From assembly GCF_000379825.1 (NCBI RefSeq), contig NZ_KB903835.1:457655-521654 (forward strand): DNA of 64,000 bases, written 5' to 3'. Below the pieces are notes generated by a model. The model had not been told where the DNA came from. It saw only the letters and a list, made by a program, of their open reading frames with translations, and did no database searches. Within the stretch, counting starts at the first letter, position 1. Every line of letters starts with the position of its first letter. The DNA is from Longispora albida DSM 44784. GTDB lineage: Bacteria > Actinomycetota > Actinomycetes > Mycobacteriales > Micromonosporaceae. Below are positions 34,631 to 42,613 of the stretch, one piece after another. The position numbers and the translations under genes were made by a program.

Positions 34631-36085
34631 GCCGGTCGGCCCGCTGGCCGCCTCCGCATAGGCCGTGGCAGCGGCGTGCAAAGCCATCCGCAGATCGGAC
34701 ACTTCGAGCACCCGCATCCCGTCCGGAGCCGACTGGGCCGGCTTGCGCCCGCCCGGCCCGTCCACAGCGTTCGCCGGGCCGCAACCAGGAGGAACGAGCG
34801 CCAGCCTGTACCCGAGCCTCGCCGCCTCGGCCAGCCGGCGCGGCACCGCGCCGACCCGCCGCACCTCACCGGTCAGCCCGACCTCGCCGATCGCGATCAG
34901 GTCGGGCGTGAGGGGGATGTCGTGGGTGGCCGAAGCCACGGCGAGGGCCAGCGCCAGGTCGGCGGCCGGCTCGGTGATCTTCATACCGCCGACGGTCGCG
35001 GCGAACACCTCACGATCGTGCAGCTTCAACCGGGCCCGCCTCTGGAGCACGGCGAGCACCATCGCGAGCCGCGCCCCGTCCAGCCCGCTGACCGTACGCC
35101 GCGGGCTGCCAGCCGTCTCGGCCCCCACCAGCGCCTGGACCTCGGCGAGCAATGCCCGGCGCCCCTCCATCGTGACCGTCACACACGTACCGGGCACGGC
35201 GTCGGCGTGCCGCGTGATGAACAGCCCGGCCGGGTCGGGCAGCGAGGCGATGCCGCCCTCGTGCATCTCGAAACAGCCCACCTCGTCGGCGGCCCCGAAC
35301 CTGTTCTTCAGCCCGCGCACGAGCCGCAGCGACGAGTGCCGGTCGCCCTCGAAGTTCAGGACGACGTCGACCAGGTGCTCCAGCACCCGGGGCCCGGCGA
35401 CCGAGCCGTCCTTGGTGACGTGTCCGACCAGGACGGTCGCGATGCCCCGCTCCTTCGCCGTGGCGACCAGCGCGGCGGCGACGGCACGGACCTGCGTGAC
35501 TCCACCCGGTACACCTTCGGTGGCTGGTGAGGAAACGGTCTGCACCGAGTCGACGATCAGCAACCCGGGCTGGACGGCGTCGATGTGCCCGAGGATCGCC
35601 TGGAGGTCGGTCTCGGCTGCCATGAACAACTGCTCGTGCAGTGCGCCGATCCGCTCGGCGCGCAGCCGGACCTGGCTGGCCGACTCCTCGCCACTGACCA
35701 CCAGCGCAGGGCTACCAGCCGTGGCTGCCCACTGCTGGCCCACGTCGAGCAGCAGCGTCGACTTCCCCACACCCGGCTCACCGGCCAGCAGCACCACGGC
35801 ACCCGGCACCAGGCCACCGCCCAGCACCCGGTCCAGCTCGGGCACGTTCGTCGGTTTACGGCGGGCAGGCTCGGCGCTGATCGTGGCGATCGGCCTGGCC
35901 GGCTCGCTCGGCGCGCGGGCCGTCACGTTACGCAGGGCGGGAGCCTCCGCGCTGACCTCGATGATCGAGCCCCACTCGTTGCACTCCGGGCAGCGGCCGA
36001 GCCAGCGTGGCGGCCGGTGACCGCAGGCGTCGCACTGCACTGCGACCTTCGCGGCCTTGGCCCGGGGCGTCTTCGTCGTGGTCAC
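34628..36085 (-). CDS. radA: DNA repair protein RadA (Sms)
   Basis: A 485-aa RecA-like, DnaB-type helicase that processes recombination intermediates. The N-terminal zinc finger is Cys18, Cys21, Cys32, Cys35 ([18 protein letters not shown]); Walker A is [15 protein letters not shown] near residue 105; Walker B is [11 protein letters not shown]; the RadA signature KNRFGA is near 265; the Lon-protease-like C-terminal domain contains [16 protein letters not shown] and [23 protein letters not shown] 36085 is 6 nt from TAGCGT. Upstream of disA, as in many actinobacteria and firmicutes; RadA is known to modulate DisA activity in Bacillus and Mycobacterium. Confidence 0.95.
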   Translation of the reverse strand: MTTTKTPRAKAAKVAVQCDACGHRPPRWLGRCPECNEWGSIIEVSAEAPALRNVTARAPSEPARPIATISAEPARRKPTNVPELDRVLGGGLVPGAVVLLAGEPGVGKSTLLLDVGQQWAATAGSPALVVSGEESASQVRLRAERIGALHEQLFMAAETDLQAILGHIDAVQPGLLIVDSVQTVSSPATEGVPGGVTQVRAVAAALVATAKERGIATVLVGHVTKDGSVAGPRVLEHLVDVVLNFEGDRHSSLRLVRGLKNRFGAADEVGCFEMHEGGIASLPDPAGLFITRHADAVPGTCVTVTMEGRRALLAEVQALVGAETAGSPRRTVSGLDGARLAMVLAVLQRRARLKLHDREVFAATVGGMKITEPAADLALALAVASATHDIPLTPDLIAIGEVGLTGEVRRVGAVPRRLAEAARLGYRLALVPPGCGPANAVDGPGGRKPAQSAPDGMRVLEVSDLRMALHAAATAYAEAASGPTG

Positions 36086-36091
36086 GGAGCA

Positions 36092-36097
36092 ACGCTA
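36092..36097 (-). promoter_or_regulatory. Leaderless -10 (TAGCGT) for radA
   Basis: TAGCGT on the minus strand, 6 nt before the GTG at 36085. Confidence 0.55.
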
Positions 36098-36137
36098 ACC
36101 CACCCCTGTGACACTTCCCGCACACCAGGACAGCAAA

Positions 36138-36174
36138 ACGGCGGTGTACCTGGTCAACCCAGGCGCACCGCCGT
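36138..36174 (-). terminator. Terminator of lpqE
   Basis: Hairpin with outer stem ACGGCGGTG / CACCGCCGT and inner stem CCTGG / CCAGG, 13 bp after the lpqE stop and upstream of the radA promoter. Confidence 0.7.
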
Positions 36175-36186
36175 CAGCGCGAAAAC

Positions 36187-36879
36187 TCAGTGACCGCCGC
36201 CGCCCTGCGTGGCCTCGCCGTGGGTCTCGCTGCTGGCGCGCGGAGCCGGAGTCGACGGCGGGCCGACCGGCACCTGGAACACCTTGGTGGTCTCGACCTG
36301 GCCCTTGTCGTTCTCGAAGGTGAACTTCATCGGGACCTGGTGACCGGCCAGCAGCTTCTCGCTCAGGCCCTTGAGCTCCAGCGCCCCGGCCTGACCCGGC
36401 GTCAGCAGCGCGTACCCGCTGCCGGCCACCGTGATGTTCAGCGGGCAGGACCCACCGGCGGCCGGAGCCGACGGAGCGGCCGAAGGCGCAGCGGAAGCCG
36501 AACCAGACGGCGTCGGCGCGGGAGCCGAGGCGGAAGCAGCCGGTGCGGCGGCCGTGCCCGCGCCCACGCTGGTGGCCTTGTCGCTCTCGGCCTTGCACAG
36601 CTTGATCGGGGTGGTGCCCTGGTTGAAGACCCGGACGACCAGCGGGGCGTTACCGCCAGCCGCGTAGCCACCCTCCTTGTACTGGACCATCAGGTCCCGG
36701 AGCGCGACGGACCCGGTGACCAGGCCGTCGGAGTCCTTGAAGGCCACGGTCTGGGTCGCGCCAGGCACCGCGGCGGCCTGGTCGGAGGTCTGCGTCACCT
36801 GGCCGGCGCTGCACCCGGACAGCGCGAGTGCTGCGACCCCAAGGGCCAGCACCGGAATGGTGGTAGTCAGACGGCTCAC
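36187..36879 (-). CDS. lpqE: LpqE-like lipoprotein
   Basis: A 230-aa lipoprotein with signal peptide and lipobox LGVAALALSGC (Cys23). The external domain is beta-rich (TQTVAFKDSDGLVTGSVALR, PLVVRVFNQGTTPIKLC), is interrupted by a Ser/Ala/Pro-rich insert of about 45 residues, and continues LLAGHQVPMKFTFENDKGQV. Its tail is rich in Gly and His (TQGGGGH). The position next to radA and carD corresponds to Rv3584 (lpqE) of Mycobacterium, recalled. Domain type resembles copper-chaperone-like PCuAC folds, but no Met/His metal site is obvious. Function unknown. Confidence 0.7.
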   Translation of the reverse strand: MSRLTTTIPVLALGVAALALSGCSAGQVTQTSDQAAAVPGATQTVAFKDSDGLVTGSVALRDLMVQYKEGGYAAGGNAPLVVRVFNQGTTPIKLCKAESDKATSVGAGTAAAPAASASAPAPTPSGSASAAPSAAPSAPAAGGSCPLNITVAGSGYALLTPGQAGALELKGLSEKLLAGHQVPMKFTFENDKGQVETTKVFQVPVGPPSTPAPRASSETHGEATQGGGGH

Positions 36880-37010
36880 GGTCGGTCCTCCTCGATAGCC
36901 ACAGCCAGACCGGTTGACAGCCTAGTTGTCGCAATCGAGGCCGCGGTGGCTACCCCGCCGAAATCAACCCGGCCAGCTCAGCGCCACCCCGGAGCCGCCC
37001 CGGTAGCCGC

Positions 37011-37691
37011 TCAGCCGGCCAGCGCGAGCAGATCCGAGCTGAAGTCGTCGACCGTGTTCGTACCGGGGATCAGCCGCGTCACCTTGCCGGTGCGGTCGAG
37101 CAGGATCACCGAGGCCTTGTCCGGTACGGGTATGCCGGCCCCGGCCTCCTTGCGGACTTGCCCCGCCGGGTCGCCCAGCCGCATGCCGAGCCCGGTCGCC
37201 GCCGGCGGCTGCTTGCCCACGAGCAGCACGGACACCCCGGACGGCACATTGTGGGCCACGCTCGTCGCCAGCGGTACGCACGTGCAGCCGTCCAGCAGCA
37301 GCACGGCGGCCGGCAGCTGGTCCTTGAACCGGACGGGTGTGCCCTTCTCGTCGGTCAGGGTGATGTCGGCCAGCCCCGGATCCGCGCTCGGCCCCGACGA
37401 CGGCGCGCGCCCGAGCGGCCCGGCGATCGACAGGAGGCTGCTCAGCCCGAGCAGCAGCGCGAGCCCAATGATCATGATCGGTGCCCGCAGGATCGACCCG
37501 GTACCGAACCAGCGCCCGCGCCTGGCAGCCCAGCGCAGCTGCCTGCGGACCCTGGTGACCTCGTCAGCCAGCTCGGAGATGTCGTCGGGGATGACGATCC
37601 GGCCCCACTCGGCCGGCAGGCCTGCCACGGGCTCCCTGCCGTCGTCGGAGGGCAGCCGGGCGCCGTTGTCGTCCTCTCGCCACGTGGCCAT
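37011..37691 (-). CDS. Membrane-anchored redoxin-like protein
   Basis: A 226-aa protein. The first 70 residues are cytoplasmic (AEWGRIVIPDDISELADEVT), then one membrane helix (APIMIIGLALLLGLSSLLSI), then an external domain reading like a peroxiredoxin/TlpA fold: LADITLTDEKGTPVRFKDQL, AAVLLLDGCTCVPLATSVAH, VSVLLVGKQPPA, SVILLDRTGKVTRLIPG. The CxC pair falls where redoxins keep their CxxC, so disulfide chemistry is possible but unproven. ATG 37691 is used; GTG 37700 is also in frame. It stands alone between lpqE and carD. Confidence 0.6.
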   Translation of the reverse strand: MATWREDDNGARLPSDDGREPVAGLPAEWGRIVIPDDISELADEVTRVRRQLRWAARRGRWFGTGSILRAPIMIIGLALLLGLSSLLSIAGPLGRAPSSGPSADPGLADITLTDEKGTPVRFKDQLPAAVLLLDGCTCVPLATSVAHNVPSGVSVLLVGKQPPAATGLGMRLGDPAGQVRKEAGAGIPVPDKASVILLDRTGKVTRLIPGTNTVDDFSSDLLALAG

Positions 37692-37700
37692 GACCACCAC

Positions 37701-38047
37701 CTATCGCCGTGAAGGAGACCTCCGGTACCGCACGCTTTAAGCCCTCCTTTCCACTTTCCCGCACGGCGGGGGCGGGCGCCAGAGGGCTGACGGCTCCAAT
37801 TCACGGAGTGACGCTGGCCGCAGCCAGGGAGTGACACCGGCCTCACCCTAGTCCGAAATAAGGGATTGGTCCCCCATACTTGTCACTGGATCGTTACTCC
37901 ATGTGGCTGCGCGGGTGCGGAGCAGCGAGGCGCGGTGGTTGTCAAGTGGCTCACATGGCCTCTGAGCTGCGGTTTTGTCGCTCAGCACACTGTCCGGACT
38001 GCTGCGGAGCGTGTTACCCTAGACACAGCGAAAGGGGTTTCAAACCT
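37701..38047. promoter_or_regulatory. carD upstream region
   Basis: About 350 bp without a gene, between divergent genes. TACCCT at 38015-38020 is a good carD -10, giving a leader of about 25 nt with AAGGGG (38032-38037) as ribosome binding site. Two direct GGAGTGAC copies near 37806 and 37830 are possible regulator sites. No conventional -35 is evident. Confidence 0.45.
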
Positions 38048-38533
38048 ATGGCTTTCAGTGTCGGCGAGACCGTTGTATACCCCCACCACGGGGCCGCACT
38101 CATCGAGGCAATCGAGACTCGGGTCATCCGAGGCGAAGAGAAGCAGTACCTGGTGCTCAAGGTCGCCCAGGGTGATCTCACTGTCCGGGTGCCCGCTGAG
38201 AACGCCGAGATCGTCGGCGTGCGCGAGGTGGTTGGCGAAGAGGGCCTCACCAAGGTCTTCGACGTCCTCCGCGCTCCGCACACCGAGGAGCCGACCAACT
38301 GGTCGCGGCGGTACAAGGCGAATCTGGAGAAGCTTGCCTCCGGCAATCCGCTGAAGGTGGCGGAGGTCGTGCGTGACCTCTGGCGCCGGGAGCGGGAGCG
38401 CGGGCTTTCCGCAGGTGAGAAGCGCATGCTCGCCAAGGCCAGGGACATCCTGGTCGGTGAGGTGGCACTTGCCGAGAAGAGCACCAAGGACGATGCCGAG
38501 GGTCTCCTCGACAAGGTGCTCCTGGAGGCGTGA
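38048..38533 (+). CDS. carD: RNA polymerase-binding transcription factor CarD
   Basis: A 161-aa factor that binds the RNAP beta subunit and stabilises the open complex at promoters lacking a good -35, including rRNA promoters. The N-terminal RNAP interaction domain is [20 protein letters not shown] to [10 protein letters not shown]; the C-terminal helical DNA-binding domain includes [20 protein letters not shown] with the conserved Trp, and [21 protein letters not shown] 38048 gives the family's length (162 in Mycobacterium). The stop overlaps the GTG of ispD (GTGA). Confidence 0.97.
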   Translation: MAFSVGETVVYPHHGAALIEAIETRVIRGEEKQYLVLKVAQGDLTVRVPAENAEIVGVREVVGEEGLTKVFDVLRAPHTEEPTNWSRRYKANLEKLASGNPLKVAEVVRDLWRRERERGLSAGEKRMLAKARDILVGEVALAEKSTKDDAEGLLDKVLLEA

Positions 38534-39243
38534 CCAAGCAGCACGATCTGGCCGAGGGCCGCGGGATGACCACGCAATCCGAGCAGCGTGGTGATGTCGC
38601 GGCCCTCGTTCCGGCTGCGGGCATGGGCCTGCGGCTCGGGCCCGGAGCCCCCAAAGCCCTCCGTGATCTGGCTGGCGAGCCGTTGCTCGTGCACGCCGTC
38701 CGCCGTCTCCGTCAGGCCCCGTCCGTCGGCTGTGTCGTGGTGGCCGTGCCGCCGGGTGCGATCGAGGACGTGCGCGCGATGCTGGGGCCCGAGGTCCTGC
38801 TCGTCGAGGGCGGTGCGACCCGGCAGGATTCCGTGGCGCTGGCGCTCGCCGCCGTGCCCGGGCAGTACAAGATCATTCTGGTGCACGACGCCGCTCGTGC
38901 GCTGACTCCGCCCGCCGTGGTCGAGCGGGTCGCCGAGGCCGTGCGGGCAGGTGCCCCGGCCGTCATTCCCGTCCTGCCGGTGGTCGACACCATCAAGCAG
39001 GTCGACGCTTCCGAGCTGGTCACCGCGACCGTCGACCGCGCGGTCCTGCGTGCGGTGCAGACCCCGCAGGGTTTCGACCGCCAGACCCTGGTGAGTGCCC
39101 ACGACCAGGCCGATGACGCGCTCACCGACGACGCGGGGCTGGTGGAGCAGATGGGTGTAGCGGTGCTGACGGTCCCCGGTGACGAGCTCGCCATGAAGAT
39201 CACCCGCCCACTGGACCTGCGGATCGCCGAGGCTTTGCTGTGA
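38530..39243 (+). CDS. ispD: 2-C-methyl-D-erythritol 4-phosphate cytidylyltransferase
   Basis: Third enzyme of the MEP isoprenoid pathway: MEP plus CTP to CDP-ME. A 237-aa protein with the nucleotide loop [43 protein letters not shown], the core [17 protein letters not shown] and [12 protein letters not shown], and terminal [16 protein letters not shown]. The GTG overlaps the carD stop; an ATG at 38566 would remove a poorly conserved leader and may be the true start. The stop overlaps the ispF GTG, forming a carD-ispD-ispF-TPR chain. Confidence 0.95.
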   Translation: MTKQHDLAEGRGMTTQSEQRGDVAALVPAAGMGLRLGPGAPKALRDLAGEPLLVHAVRRLRQAPSVGCVVVAVPPGAIEDVRAMLGPEVLLVEGGATRQDSVALALAAVPGQYKIILVHDAARALTPPAVVERVAEAVRAGAPAVIPVLPVVDTIKQVDASELVTATVDRAVLRAVQTPQGFDRQTLVSAHDQADDALTDDAGLVEQMGVAVLTVPGDELAMKITRPLDLRIAEALL

Positions 39244-39725
39244 TTGTCCCCCTGGTCGGCATCGGTACCGACGTGCACGCTTTCGCCGAGGGCCGCGAGT
39301 GCTGGATCGCCGGGCTGCACTGGCCGGGCGTGACGGGGCTCGCCGGGCACTCCGACGCCGACGTCGTGGCCCACGCCGCCTGCAACGCCCTGCTGTCCGC
39401 AGCCGGTCTCGGTGACCTGGGTTCCAACTTCGGTACCGACCGGCCGGAGTGGTCGGGGGCCTCCGGCGTGGCGCTGCTGACCGAGTCGGCCCGGCGGGTA
39501 CGCGAGGCGGGCTTCGAGATCGGGAACGTCGCGGTGCAGCTCATCGGGGTGAAGCCGAGGCTGGGGACCCGCAGGGACGAGGCACGGCGGGTGCTGTCCG
39601 AGGCGGTCGGCGCGCCGGTCAACGTGGCAGGGGCGACGACCGACGGGCTGGGCATGACCGGGCGGGCCGAGGGGCTCGTCGGGCTGGCGACCGCGCTGAT
39701 CTATCCGGTTACGCTCGACCAGTGA
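39240..39725 (+). CDS. ispF: 2-C-methyl-D-erythritol 2,4-cyclodiphosphate synthase
   Basis: A 161-aa trimeric enzyme that cyclises CDP-ME 2-phosphate. Zinc ligands are in GIGTDVHAF (Asp11, His13) and [35 protein letters not shown] and [18 protein letters not shown] are also standard. GTG start overlaps ispD (GTGA), and its own stop overlaps the TPR gene start (GTGA). Two successive MEP steps are therefore co-translated; the intermediate step (ispE) is elsewhere. Confidence 0.95.
   Translation: MIVPLVGIGTDVHAFAEGRECWIAGLHWPGVTGLAGHSDADVVAHAACNALLSAAGLGDLGSNFGTDRPEWSGASGVALLTESARRVREAGFEIGNVAVQLIGVKPRLGTRRDEARRVLSEAVGAPVNVAGATTDGLGMTGRAEGLVGLATALIYPVTLDQ
39710..39715 (+). promoter_or_regulatory. 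Candidate leaderless -10 (TACGCT) inside ispF
   Basis: TACGCT is 6 nt before the GTG at 39722. Because it lies in ispF codons it may be coincidental, but it fits the pattern seen elsewhere. Confidence 0.35.
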
Positions 39726-40405
39726 CTGACGAGACCGCCGATGTGTACCTGAGCCGCGCCCGGCTGCTGTTCGACCTGGAGCGCTGGCAGGAGGCCAACG
39801 GCGAGCTGGAGGCGGCCCTGGCGATGGCGCCCGCCGACCCGGATGTCCTGAGCCTGATGGCGTTGTGCCAGCTCAACCTCGGGAACTCGGAGCGGGCGGC
39901 CCAGTGTGCGGCTGTGGCGACGAGCGTGGCACCCGGGCACGAGGACGCGCTGATCACCCGAGCCTGGGTACTCGCGTCTGCGGGGGACCCGGGGCCTGCG
40001 ATCGGGTACGCGGAGGAGTTGCAGCGGGAGTTCGGCGGGTCGGCGTACGCGACGCTGATCGCCGCGGCGCTGCTCGGCGTGGTGAGCGGCGGGCAGCCGG
40101 CCCTGGACGCCGCGTGGACCGCCGTACGGCTGGCGCCCGCCGATCCGGACGCCCACTGGGTACTGAGCCGGATCGCGCACCGGATGGACCTCGTCGAGGT
40201 CGAGCGCAACGCCGCCGACCAGGCCCGGGGCCTGCAGCCGTTCCCCCGGCAGCGTGCTGGGGTGTGGAAGCTGTGGTGGGCTCGCTACGGCGGGATCGCC
40301 GACGCCCAGCCCCGCTCGTCGGCCTGGCAGGAATGGCTGCCGATTATCAAGATCGCAGCCGTAGTGGTCGCGATCTTCCTAGCCCTCGCCTGGCTCGCCA
40401 AGTAG
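39722..40405 (+). CDS. TPR-repeat protein with C-terminal membrane helix
   Basis: A 227-aa protein with about four tetratricopeptide repeats ([80 protein letters not shown]) followed by a Trp/Arg-rich segment and a terminal hydrophobic helix, [19 protein letters not shown]. It would be anchored by its tail with the repeats in the cytoplasm as a protein-binding scaffold. Partner unknown. GTG start overlaps the ispF stop. Confidence 0.75.
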   Translation: MTDETADVYLSRARLLFDLERWQEANGELEAALAMAPADPDVLSLMALCQLNLGNSERAAQCAAVATSVAPGHEDALITRAWVLASAGDPGPAIGYAEELQREFGGSAYATLIAAALLGVVSGGQPALDAAWTAVRLAPADPDAHWVLSRIAHRMDLVEVERNAADQARGLQPFPRQRAGVWKLWWARYGGIADAQPRSSAWQEWLPIIKIAAVVVAIFLALAWLAK

Positions 40406-40470
40406 TTCACTGTGCGCGGCCGGTACACCTGAATGCCTTTGATCTTGCTCTTGATCTGACCTGAGGTGGC

Positions 40471-40563
40471 CCGCTGAGCGGAAATCTGACAAGCAGAACA
40501 AAAGCCCGTGTACAACCAGTACACGGGCTTTTGTTCTGCGCAGCTCAGATTTTCGCTCAGCGG
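40471..40563. terminator. Long bidirectional hairpin between TPR gene and hmgA
   Basis: A 93-nt near-perfect hairpin. The inner 21-bp stem (40493-40513 with 40519-40539, 5-nt loop AACCA) is perfect and contains A- and T-runs suited to termination in both directions. Outer parts CCGCTGAGCG and AAATCTGA also pair across a 3/5-nt asymmetric bulge. The outer right arm overlaps the last codons and stop of hmgA. Confidence 0.85.
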
Positions 40564-41720
40564 GTCGGCAGCTTGCTCCACGTCCAGGCGTAGTCGGTGT
40601 CTTCGACAGCTAGTCCGGGCTCGCAGAGGTCGAGGGGGCGGAAGGTGTCGACCATGACGGCGAGTTCGTCGAAGAAGTCGGCGCCGATGGCCCGCTCGGG
40701 GGCTCCCGGCTGGGGGCCGTGGGTGAAGCCGCCCGGGTGCAGGGAGATCGAGCCCTGGCCGATGCCGGAGCCGCGCCGGGCCTCGTAGTTGCCGCCGGTG
40801 TAGAACAGCACCTCGTCGGAGTCGACGTTGTGGTGGTTGTAGGGCACCGGGATGGCCTCGGGGTGGTAGTCCACCTTGCGGGGCACGAAGGAGCAGATCA
40901 CGAAGTTCGGCCCCTGGAACGTCTGGTGCACCGGCGGCGGCTGGTGGATCCGGCCGGTGATCGGCTCGAAGTCGCGGATCGAGAAGGCCCACGGGTACAT
41001 GTGGCCGTCCCAGCCGACGACGTCGAACGGGTGGTGGGCGTAGGTGAACTTCGTCCAGCCGGTGCGGTGCTGGACGTAGACCTCGACGTCCTCGCCGTCC
41101 TCGATCAGGGGCTCGGAGGGGCCGCGGACGTCACGCTCGCAGTACGGGGAGTGCTCCAGGAACTGGCCGCGGACCGACAGGTAGCGCTTGGGGGGTCCGA
41201 TGTGGCCGGTCGCCTCGACGACGAGCATCTTGACCATGCCGTCGGGCACGACGCGGTAGATGATCGAGGTGGGGACGATCAGGTAGTCGCCCGCCGTGAA
41301 CTCCAGGACGCCGAACGTGGTCTCGAGGCGGCCGGAGCCCTCCTCGATGTACAGGCACTCGTCGCCGATCGCGTTGCGGTACAGGACGGAGGTCTGGCTG
41401 GACGCGACGTAGGAGATGCGGCAGTCGGCGTTGGCCAGCATGTGCTGCCGGTCGAGGATCGGGTCGGCCTGCGAGCCGAGCTTGGCCGTCACCAGGTGGC
41501 GCGGCTTGAGCGGCTTGTTGGGGATCCGGCTCCAGGCCTGCGGCTCGTACTCCTCCGCGGCCACGATCGCCGTCGGCAGGTAGCGGTGGTAGAGCAGCGA
41601 GGAGTCGCTGGAGAAACCCTCCTGGCCCATGAGCTCCTCGGCGTACAGGCTGCCGTCGGGCTGGCGGAACTGGGTGTGCCGCTTGTGCGGAACCTCGCCA
41701 ACACTCCGGTAATAGGGCAT
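40557..41720 (-). CDS. hmgA: Homogentisate 1,2-dioxygenase
   Basis: A 387-aa non-haem iron enzyme that opens the homogentisate ring to maleylacetoacetate. The cupin-like core includes DECLYIEEGSGRLETTFGVL, DYLIVPTSIIYRVV, FDVVGWDGHMYPWAFSIRDF, VPYNHHNVDSDEVLFYTGG (metal His and Glu) and SLHPGGFTHGPQPG (further metal His). GGAGG at 41726-41730 sits 5 nt before the ATG. Somewhat shorter than E. coli-type and human enzymes (about 440 aa) but typical of actinobacterial members. Divergent from the unknown gene and fahA, with an inverted repeat between them. Confidence 0.93.
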   Translation of the reverse strand: MPYYRSVGEVPHKRHTQFRQPDGSLYAEELMGQEGFSSDSSLLYHRYLPTAIVAAEEYEPQAWSRIPNKPLKPRHLVTAKLGSQADPILDRQHMLANADCRISYVASSQTSVLYRNAIGDECLYIEEGSGRLETTFGVLEFTAGDYLIVPTSIIYRVVPDGMVKMLVVEATGHIGPPKRYLSVRGQFLEHSPYCERDVRGPSEPLIEDGEDVEVYVQHRTGWTKFTYAHHPFDVVGWDGHMYPWAFSIRDFEPITGRIHQPPPVHQTFQGPNFVICSFVPRKVDYHPEAIPVPYNHHNVDSDEVLFYTGGNYEARRGSGIGQGSISLHPGGFTHGPQPGAPERAIGADFFDELAVMVDTFRPLDLCEPGLAVEDTDYAWTWSKLPTR

Positions 41721-41734
41721 CTCAACCTCCGCTT

Positions 41735-41749
41735 GTCCGATAATCGGAC
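41735..41749. promoter_or_regulatory. Inverted repeat upstream of hmgA
   Basis: GTCCGAT-A-ATCGGAC, a perfect 7-bp dyad 14 bp before the hmgA start. A related half, CTTGTCCGCTA, occurs at about 41763-41773. Probably the operator for the divergent homogentisate genes. Confidence 0.6.
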
Positions 41750-41787
41750 GCCATGCCTAGTACTTGTCCGCTATTTGTAGCGTCGCC

Positions 41788-41793
41788 TAGAGT
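41788..41793 (+). promoter_or_regulatory. Leaderless -10 (TAGAGT)
   Basis: TAGAGT lies 7 nt before the GTG at 41801 that starts the uncharacterised gene. Confidence 0.55.
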
Positions 41794-41800
41794 ATGGGAT

Positions 41801-42613
41801 GTGTCAACGTCTGCTGTGCCACCCCTGCTCCAGGGCCTGATCGACGACGCGGCCGTGTTCCCGCCCGGCAACGCGCCGCTCCCCGCTGCCATCATCGCGC
41901 ACCGTGAGCACCGAGCCGCCTGGTATGCCAGGTTTGTCGGGCCGCTGCTCGTGAAGGCCTCGACGGCCGCCTCCGGTGAGCTGCGCGAGCTGGTCGAGCC
42001 TGCCGAGCGGTTCCAGGTCGGGCTGATCGGCGACACCGGGCCGGAGGGGCTGAGCCTCGCGACGACCGAGCTGGAGCGGCACGGGATCGTCGTCCGGCAG
42101 TACGAGGTCGCGGTGCCGGTCGGCCAGCTGCGAGGCTTCCTGGCCGACGAGCGCCCGGCCGGGATCACCGCCTACGTCGAGCTGTCGCGCTCCCAGGACT
42201 GGCGGGCCGGGCTGGACCTGCTGGCCGGGTCGGCCGTGATGCCGAAGTTCCGGACGGGCGGGCTGTCCGCCGAGCTGTTCCCCAGCGTCGGGGAGCTGGC
42301 GGACATCCTGGTCGCCTGCCGTGAGCGCGGGCTGCGGGTCAAGCTGACCGCCGGCCTGCACCACGCCGCCCGGCACGCCGACCCGGTGACCGGATTCACC
42401 CACCACGGGTTCCTGAACATCCTGGCCGCGTGCCTGGAGCCGGGGCGGGAGGCCGAGCTGCTGGCCGTGACCGACCCCGAGGAACTGGCCGGCGTCGTCC
42501 GGCCGTACCTCGGGACGGAAAGGCAGCTCTGGGTGGGTTTTGGGACCTGTAGCGTGACAGAACCGCTCGAAGACGTCGTCAAGCTGGGCCTCGCGGAGGA
42601 GGAGAAGAAGTGA
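41801..42613 (+). CDS. Uncharacterised protein coupled to fahA (candidate maleylacetoacetate isomerase)
   Basis: A 270-aa soluble protein I cannot place in a named family. Likely conserved blocks: LIDDAAVFPPGNAPL at the N-terminus, GPLLVKAS, SAVMPKFRTGGLSAELFPS, RGLRVKLTAGLHHAARH, TGFTHHGFLNILAA and LWVGFGTCSVTEPLEDV. The alternating pattern with Lys-containing strand ends and a His pair resembles a TIM-barrel enzyme. Its GTG start is set by the leaderless -10, and its stop overlaps the fahA GTG. In the pathway HmgA - isomerase - FahA, the isomerase is the only missing step, and no glutathione-transferase-type enzyme is nearby; actinobacteria lack glutathione. Isomerase function is inferred from context only. 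Confidence 0.75.
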   Translation: MSTSAVPPLLQGLIDDAAVFPPGNAPLPAAIIAHREHRAAWYARFVGPLLVKASTAASGELRELVEPAERFQVGLIGDTGPEGLSLATTELERHGIVVRQYEVAVPVGQLRGFLADERPAGITAYVELSRSQDWRAGLDLLAGSAVMPKFRTGGLSAELFPSVGELADILVACRERGLRVKLTAGLHHAARHADPVTGFTHHGFLNILAACLEPGREAELLAVTDPEELAGVVRPYLGTERQLWVGFGTCSVTEPLEDVVKLGLAEEEKK

